Below are positions 57,162-64,000 of a stretch of DNA of 64,000 nucleotides, piece after piece. Made by a program: the position numbers and the translations under genes. Position 1 is the first letter of the stretch. Every line of letters starts with the position of its first letter. The stretch lies in contig RSEE01000075.1 of the NCBI GenBank assembly GCA_003971905.1, forward strand, positions 1 to 64,000, written 5' to 3'. Origin of the DNA: Moniliella sp. 'wahieum'. Lineage: Eukaryota > Basidiomycota > Moniliellomycetes > Moniliellales > Moniliellaceae. The notes under the pieces were generated by a model that had not been told where the DNA came from, searched no databases, and was given only the letters and a program-made list of their open reading frames with translations.

Positions 57162-60100
57162 TCACACAGAAGGAATGTAAGGCAACGAAGCACGGCGCAC
57201 TTGCCGTTCGGCACGGCGTCGTGCCGTCAAGGCCAATGCCGCAGCGTTGGGGTTGGCGTTGGCGTTGGCTTCGGTGGGCCCAGCGACGGAATCGAGTGGT
57301 GGCACGGCCGAACCGAGCGGGGCAGGCGAAGCAGGTGGCGATCCCGTCACCGTCTCGGCATCTTCGTTACCGTTGGCTGAAGATGCGACGGCAAGAGAAG
57401 GTGGGGTGGGGGAGATCTTGGACGGTTCGTTATCGCGCGGGCGCGCCAAGCCGACGGAGGCGCAGATACACGTGCTCCAGCCGACAAAGACGAAGCGCAC
57501 GGGACGATGGTGTTGATCGGGGAGAGTTTTCCGCCTGAGGGGGGCACGAGCGCCACGGGGGAAGCGCTCGAGAACGAAACTAAGGACCCAATTGACGCAT
57601 GGCCCGTCAAGGGCCCCGATGGCGCACGCATCGAAAGCGTCGGTGTCGTAGCTGGCGTGGTGGAGAAGGTGGTAGAGAAGGTGGTCGATACCGCGTCAGA
57701 TTCGCTCATCACGGCTGGCGTAGGCGAAAGCGCGGCAAGCGTGTGTGTTGAACTGGCCCCCGCAGGTGCCGGGGGGGCTCCACCGAGCGCAGCGCGGCCG
57801 GGGAAGCGACAGGCTCAGACGGTGGCGGCGGGCATTGTGGGTGAGCAAGCTGTGGGTCAAGGCGTGCTGGAGCGGCGCGGTGCTCTGGACGAGCGTGAGG
57901 GGCAGCAAGCCGCCATGGGCGCTGCCAGCAGACGAGACACTGCCGCGGTCGCGATCGCCCAGCCCACCGGCGGGCGTGGCGCTGCGTGCGCACGGGGAGC
58001 AACGATGCGGTCGCGCCGCTGTGCTTGCACTGGCACCTGCACTCGCGCCCGCACTCGGCGAAAACACCGCCGCTGCCGTCTTGTCGCCGAGCAACGTGCG
58101 TCCCGTGGCGGTGTGGCCAAGGGCGGTGGACCAGCGGCGGTTGGGCGGCGCAGCGGCAGGGTGGGCTGGAGAGGAGTAGTAACGTTTGCCCACGGCCCCG
58201 GTGCGGGAGGGATCGGTGGCGCAGCTGGTGCCGAGGTCAGACTGGTACCGCCGTTGCGCGCGGCGCCGCCGGCGTCCGATGTGCCCGATGCAGAGGCGCC
58301 GACTCGGGCTCGGTGGAGCGGTGGTAGCGCAGTGGCCAGGCCCGAGCCCGAGGCCGGTTGCGAGCGCCCCTCACGCGCATGCCGTTGCTGGAACACGTAC
58401 GCACCCGTCCCGTACCACTCGGCCATACGCGACGCCAGCGTGTCCACCTCGTCCTCGTGCTGGATGCGCGCGACGCGGACCGGGCCGACGGCGGCATAGA
58501 CGCCCTCGACGCGCGGCTGTCGCCCCCGACATGCCCCACGGGCGTCGGCGACCGCATCCGGCCGCCTGACACGGACGGGATAGCATCGCGTCGAGCGAGC
58601 GCTGATCCAGTGCCGATTGCGCTTGGCGCCGACGCGTTTCGGCTTCGGCGCCGGACCATTCTCCCGCCGTGGCCGGCGTGGTAGACAGTGGCGACGGGCC
58701 CCGAAGGGGCAGCGGACGACGCGCGGCCGGAGACTGAGGCGCGGTTGCTGGGCTGTCGCGCGCGAGGAGAGTGTGAGCGGCAAGAGCATGGGTCGTCGAC
58801 GGCCAACTCGGTTGCCGGCCGCTGCGCCACGGACGCTTGCGGTGGCTCGATGGCCCGCACCGGCGCGAGCTCGATCAGTGGCGCCGCGTCCGTCGGTTCG
58901 TCCGTCGATTCCACCAGCTGCAAGCGCCTTGCGCCCCGTAGCGTGTCCTGCTGTGCGTCGGCCAAGAGCGACGCCGTTGCCTCGCTCGACGCACGCGCAT
59001 GGCCGTGGAGAGACGTGGTTCGGGGTGTGGCAGGGCGCCGAGCGAGGCGGGACTCAGTGTCAAGGGCGAGCCAACGACCGACGACGTTTCCACCACCGCT
59101 GGCATCGCGTCGTTTCCCCCGGCCGCAACCAGACCCAAGAGCGGCAACGATCCGCGCCGCTGCGTGCTGCTCGTCCTGAGCTCGCGCGTCGTGTCCGAGT
59201 GGAAGGGCGGAGGCGGTGGTGCGACGCGCGCGGCGGCGCGGCGAGCGTCAGTGGCGCCCACCGCGGCGTGAGCGACGGCGAGGAGAAACGCGATAGACTC
59301 TCGGCCGAGTAGAAGGGGGAGGGGGGCCGAACCGAGGCGATCCGGGCGCCGCCGAGTCGTCGTCGTCGGACCATACTGTAGCTGAGGCTGGTCGACTGAG
59401 CAGGCGCGTCGGGTCGCTCAGCGCCGTCACAGCCGACAAGACGCCCGTGGAGCGCGAGTGGGTGGGCAGCGTGTACAGGCCCCTTTCGGGCGGCACCATC
59501 GTCGTCTCCGTCTCTTCGGCTGCTGCTCGGCGGCGGCGTCGAGCGCAAGGCCCGTTGCTGCAGCTGCCGCCATCGACGCCCGCCGGCCCAGGCCTACCCT
59601 CCAGGGCAACCATACCTTCCATCGCGTCGGTCATCGACATGACGCGGGAATGGGCAGCAAAGGAGCCCGTGACCGAGTCGGCAATCATCTCCCCACTGTT
59701 GGACAACGTGTCCCAGCGGAACGCACCGGCGGCGTATGAGCCGATCGATCCGGACGGGCTGGGGGGCACGCCCGTTGAGCCTGTGCCCGAGGCCAAGGGG
59801 GTGGACGAACGGGAAGCCAAGTCGTGTGCACTGACCAAGCGCGCATCCCCATCTGCGTCTCTGTCCCCGTTTGCTTCTGCTTCGGCATCCACTTCGGGGT
59901 CCACATCGGGATCGGGATCGGTCAACGCCATTTCCCAATCGGTCGAGCCGGAGATGAAGGAGGATCGTTGAGAAGAAAGTGCGCCTGGTGTGGTAGGACC
60001 CAGTTCGCCTGCGCGGTCAGACGAGCGGGAGAGGCAAGGGTCGCCGTGCTGCCCGTCACGAAGGGACGAGGGAAGGGAGGAACGGTGGTGGCGAGAGGAG

Positions 60101-63100
60101 AGGCGGGCGGAGGAGCTTCCGCTGGAGGCCAGCGCGGCCGCGGCAAGTGCCTCGGCAGGGTAAAAGAACGAGTCGCGGTTGCGCGAGGCGGTGTGGCGGC
60201 GCTGCGTGTCGATGGTGCCGGTGACGGCGCCAGGTCCACCTCGGAGTTGCCGGCCGAGTTGAGGATTTCTTCGTCAAACGAGGCGAAGGACGTGGAGCGC
60301 GGGGCGAACGGAGCGGCGTGCGGCGCGGTCAGCGCTAAGGCACGGCTGCGCGGACGCGCTTGTGTCCCGGTCCCAGACACACTGCGGCGCGAGTCGGACG
60401 AGGTGCGGTCGTGCGACGACGAGATGGCCGATAAGGGATCGTGGCTCGTCCGCATCCGCAACGCATACGACCAGGCCGACGACGACGCGTCCGACGCTTG
60501 GCTGCCCGGACGCGCCAGCGCGGCCGACGCCAGACTCGACGCCAAACTCGACCGCCGGTTTCAAAGACACCTCCTCCAGCAACCGAAGCGCCGCTGGCGT
60601 CAGCTCTTCCACTTGGTCTGTCCGCTCGCCCACGCTCCCTCGGGTCGGGGAGGAACGCGGGCTGTGGCCATGGCGAGACGAGCTGGCGGGGTCCGTCAAG
60701 CTGGCCACCTCGCTCGCCAATGCTGCCGCGACAACAGCGGCGCGCGCCGAGCCAATGGACGCCCGCGTGCTCCTGGGCCGATCGGCGGCGCTGGCCTGCT
60801 CCCCAGAGGGGGTGGAGGCGGGAGCCAAAGCGGGAGCCAAAGCGGGAGCCGAGAGAGGAACCGAGCCAGAAGCCGAGCTCGGCGCCGCGGCGGTGCTCTC
60901 GAGCGAGTTGGCACGCTGGTTGGCGGTGGTGATGGTAGACTTGCGCGGGCGCGGGGCCAAGCCTTGCAGCGTATCGGGCGGCGGGACGAGGGAGGTGGCA
61001 TTGGTGATATTGGTGATGCTCGCGGGGCCCGAGGGGGAGGGAAGAGGAAGAGGGTCGGCAAGGGCAGCGGGGTGGCGGTGGGGAATGTCGAGAGAGTGAG
61101 CTCGGACGGGGGCGGTGGCGGTGGCGGTGGCGGTGCGGGGCCCCGGACGACGGCACGGCGCTCAATGGTGTCCCGGGCATAGGGGGGGACTCGGACTCGG
61201 AGGGACGCCCACTGCCCGGGGCCATGCCCAGCGCCGTGGGCACCGTCGGCGAGTCGGGCTGGGCCGGGCTGAGCAGCGGGGTGGCCACCACGCCGCTGAT
61301 GACCGACAAGTGCCGCGGCGCCTTCTTGACGATGCCGGGGGAGCCCTGGGCCACGAGATGGGGCGAGAGATGCGGGGCGACGAGCGGCGCACGGGACACA
61401 GCCGCTTCCCTCTTCTCCTGCTCCTGCTCCTGAGGAAGACAATCGGACGAAGAAGCCACCGGCTCGCTCACTTCCGACGCGACTGATGCGCCCCGGCCCG
61501 AGCGCACAGACGCCGACGTGGCCGCCGCTTGCGACGTGGCCGAGGGTACAGCTGAGGGCACAAGGTGGGACTGCTGGGACCCCATCGACACCGACGCCGA
61601 CACCGATGCCGACGCCGAGGACGACGCAGGGCCGAGGCGGAAGGGACAGCTGCCGGTGCCGCTGACGGGGCATGTGACCCTCGACGGGAGCCAACGAGCG
61701 AAGCGACTTTGGACAGACGCGATCCTGGCCGGGACCGCGTCGCGCTATGCTCCTCGCCTTCGCCCGATGGTACCATCGCCATCGCTGTCGCCGTTGTCGT
61801 CGCCGTTGCTGTCCCTGTCCCTGTCGCCGTTGCCGTCGGGACGGGGTGGACGCCCGAACGCGTGCCCGTAGCTGAGCCCGGTCGGCGAAGCAGGTCCAGG
61901 ATGCCGGCCGAGTACGACCGACGGCGTCCGACCTGCCGTCCGGCCGACGGTTCGGTCGCACCTGCGCGCCCGGCGACAGATCCAGATCCCGAAGCAAACC
62001 CAGACCTAGACCCAGGGGCAGGAGACACATCCGATCCACCAGACGGACCTGGGGACTTCATTTTAGCTGCTGCCGCTGTGCGCCGCAGCCGAGGACGAAG
62101 GAGGAGGGACCTTGGTCCGCAGTTTGCGCAGCGCACCAAACGTGGGCAAGCGCATCGGCGTCTGTGACGGTGTCGCGGTCTGGGTCGCGGTCTGGATCGT
62201 GGTCTGAGTCGTGGTCTTGGGATCGGCATGCTTTTCCTCCCAGCCCCATCCTGAGGCCGAATTCGACGTCGTGCTGCGCTGGTGCGGGTCAGAGCGGATG
62301 CCCAACGCCGAGGCTGGACGCGGGCGCAGGCCCAAGCCCAAGCGCGACCGTGACCGAGGCGCCGGCGCAGGCAAAGCGGGTGTGGGTGTCTGTGCCCTTG
62401 TGGTGTCTGTGCCCGTGCAGTGTTGGTGTTGGTGCGGGAGCAGCTGAGGCCGGTCTGCACAAGTGGTGAGGAGAGACTGTTTCCAAGAAGCTGTGGGGCC
62501 GCAAAATGCACCAAATGCGTGTCCGTGCACCGATGCGCCCCCACCACGTCCGTCAAGGCGTCCGAGCCGGTCCCAAGCGAAGAGGTATCTTCAAACACCG
62601 ATACCAGCGCCGTTCCATCCGCTGCATCCGCGTCGAGGTCGAGCGCCGCATAGCGCTCAGCATTCCCAGCCCCATTTGCACCTGCATCTGCATCTCGACC
62701 CGCCTCGGCATGTGCATGTGCATCCCCATGGGCATGTGCATCTGATCGCGCCGCGCAATGAAGAGATTCGCACGACAGCGGCAGGCCCGCCCGGTACGCC
62801 GCCAACAGTCGTGCGGCGGCAGTGGGCTGGCCCGAAGCAGCACCACCACCACCCGCAGTGGTACGCCCTCCAGCAGGAGCAGGAGGGAGCGCATCGGACT
62901 CAGCCAGGTCCTCAACCCAATCGTCCTCGCTGCGTCCGGAGGCGGAGGAGCCGGGGCCGGGGGGCGCGCTAGCCCGGCGCGGAGGGGGCACAAGGTGTAC
63001 CTGAGTTTGCTGTTTATGTTCGAGCGAGAGGAGAGAGCGCGTGTCGACGAGTTCGCCGCCGTACGGCGTGTCAATGACCACATAGCCGTTATCTGGATCC

Positions 63101-63963
63101 CACCGGTTGCGAGCACCAGCGTCCGAGGCACCAAAGCGCGCGTCGGGTCCGTCGTGCCCGGCTGACTTGGGGTAGCGCGTTAACAGGTGCAGTTTCGCCC
63201 CGAGCTCCACGACTCGCGCACTGGCCCCGTGCAAACGCGGGTTGACGTTGGTGTGCATCGGGCCCCAGCCCGCAGCCGAGGCTGGGCGCGGCGGGACGCC
63301 GTTGCCCCCAAACCCAAGTCCAGACCCAAGTCCAAGTCCAGACCCAGGGACAGACCCAGACATGGCCGCACCCACGCCCGGCCCGGACCCTGGGCGTCGA
63401 CTTGCCGTGCGCGGGACGAGGGAGACGGAGGACCCGACGGACCCGACGGGCGGGAGGGTACCCGCCAAACTGGCCACTGACATCTCCGCCGGTCCACCAG
63501 GCCCAGCTCGCGCCCTTAGCCCCAGTCGAGAAGGAATGTGGTACTCGTTGCTAGCGAGAAGCGAGCGCTGTTCCGCCGAGGTCAGACGCGTGTGGCTCGA
63601 CTTGGGGTGCAGGTGTGGCGCAGTAGGGGCAGGGGCAGTCGCGCGCGCCGCACCGTTCACGCCCATGCTCATGCTCATGCTCAATGTGGGCACAGCAGAG
63701 GGCGACGATACGCTCGGCAAAGCTACTGCTGACCCTGATGCTGATGCTGATGCTGACGCGTGCGGGTGAGGGTGAGGGGGGACGTGGCTCGAAAGCGAAA
63801 GCGAAACCGACGGGGCGGAATCGGTCGTGGGCGTAGCGAGCGCTTTAGCCGGGCCAGTCTGTTTGCGCGCCGGTCCACTGGTCGTAGACGGCGGCAGGCG
63901 CGGCGCGCGCGGCGGCGGCGGCGCAATCACAAATATACTTTGGTGGTGTTTGTCGGACGCCAT
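57162..63963 (-). CDS. Very large disordered Ser/Ala/Pro/Arg-rich protein
   Basis: Not recognised. ATG 63963 starts MASDKHHQSIFVIAPPPP. The first roughly 480 codons are one open frame with STRLTSAEQRSLLASNEYHI-like and RWDPDNGYVVIDTPYGGELV segments. After that the best frame changes repeatedly while composition stays Ser/Ala/Pro-rich. More ordered islands are MRLPTFGALRKLRTKVPPP (62130), RRRSYSAGILDLLRRPGSAT (61900), RLSKVASLVGSRRGS (61690), KAPRHLSVISGVVATPLLSP (61300) and FASFDEEILNSAGNSEVDL (60270). Further islands are YAAVGPVRVARIQHEDEVDT with LASRMAEWYGTGAYVFQQ (58400-58500) and RRASLPYIPSV at the 57162 stop. RRxS motifs recur and would suit basic-directed kinases. Whether this is one gene of about 2,000 residues or two is unresolved. 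The promoter lies at or beyond the window edge. Confidence 0.5.
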
Positions 63964-64000
63964 GCCGCGCGGGATGGAGGGTGTGAGAGACCAGCTGTCT

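Overview
The window is the left end of a fungal chromosome, and the organism is most likely a basidiomycete. It opens with CCCTAA telomere repeats and is GC-rich. Genes are interrupted by short GT-AG introns of about 70-220 nt, many with GTACGT-like donors. Both strands carry genes separated by 0.3-4.5 kb of repeat-rich DNA. The gene set (subtelomeric RecQ-like helicase, TEA factor, YTA7/ATAD2, PDR-type ABC-G pump, P4 flippase, Sec7-PH GEF, MFS sugar carrier) is fungal. Placement within Ustilaginomycotina is only a guess.

Layout. 1-2557: telomere, subtelomeric spacer and a 21-bp minisatellite. 2558-8301 (-): telomere-linked RecQ-like helicase. A 64-bp direct repeat containing degenerate telomere sequence lies at both edges of this cassette (153-216 and 8286-8349). 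8473-11293 (+): a quinoprotein-like gene, an unassigned fragment and an F-box-like ORF. 11618-16041 (-): YTA7/ATAD2 chromatin AAA ATPase. 17964-18831 (+): MDP-1-type HAD phosphatase. 21537-24918 (+): TEA/ATTS transcription factor. 24919-29398: a long gene-poor, repeat-rich stretch. 29399-33192 (+): Sec7-PH Arf GEF. 34200-36490 (-): unrecognised low-complexity protein. 37258-42613 (+): full-size PDR-type ABC-G transporter. 42882-48285 (+): P4-ATPase lipid flippase. 49749-51837 (+): SABATH-like methyltransferase candidate. 52928-55233 (+): MFS sugar transporter. 57162-63963 (-): very large disordered protein starting near the right edge.

Two patterns run through the window. First, nearly every conserved gene changes frame between well-conserved blocks, often exactly where one base has been lost or gained in a short homopolymer. 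This looks like sequence error more than gene decay, so protein endpoints below are gene spans, not single open frames. Second, intergenic DNA repeatedly carries clusters of AAGCTT and GTTGAACG words, and GATGGN hexamer arrays occur both between and inside genes.

Functionally, the Sec7-PH GEF, ABC-G transporter and P4 flippase lie consecutively on one strand (with one minus-strand gene between the first two). They point to membrane lipid and trafficking functions, and the MFS carrier lies further on. No viral, LTR, CRISPR or tRNA feature was recognised.
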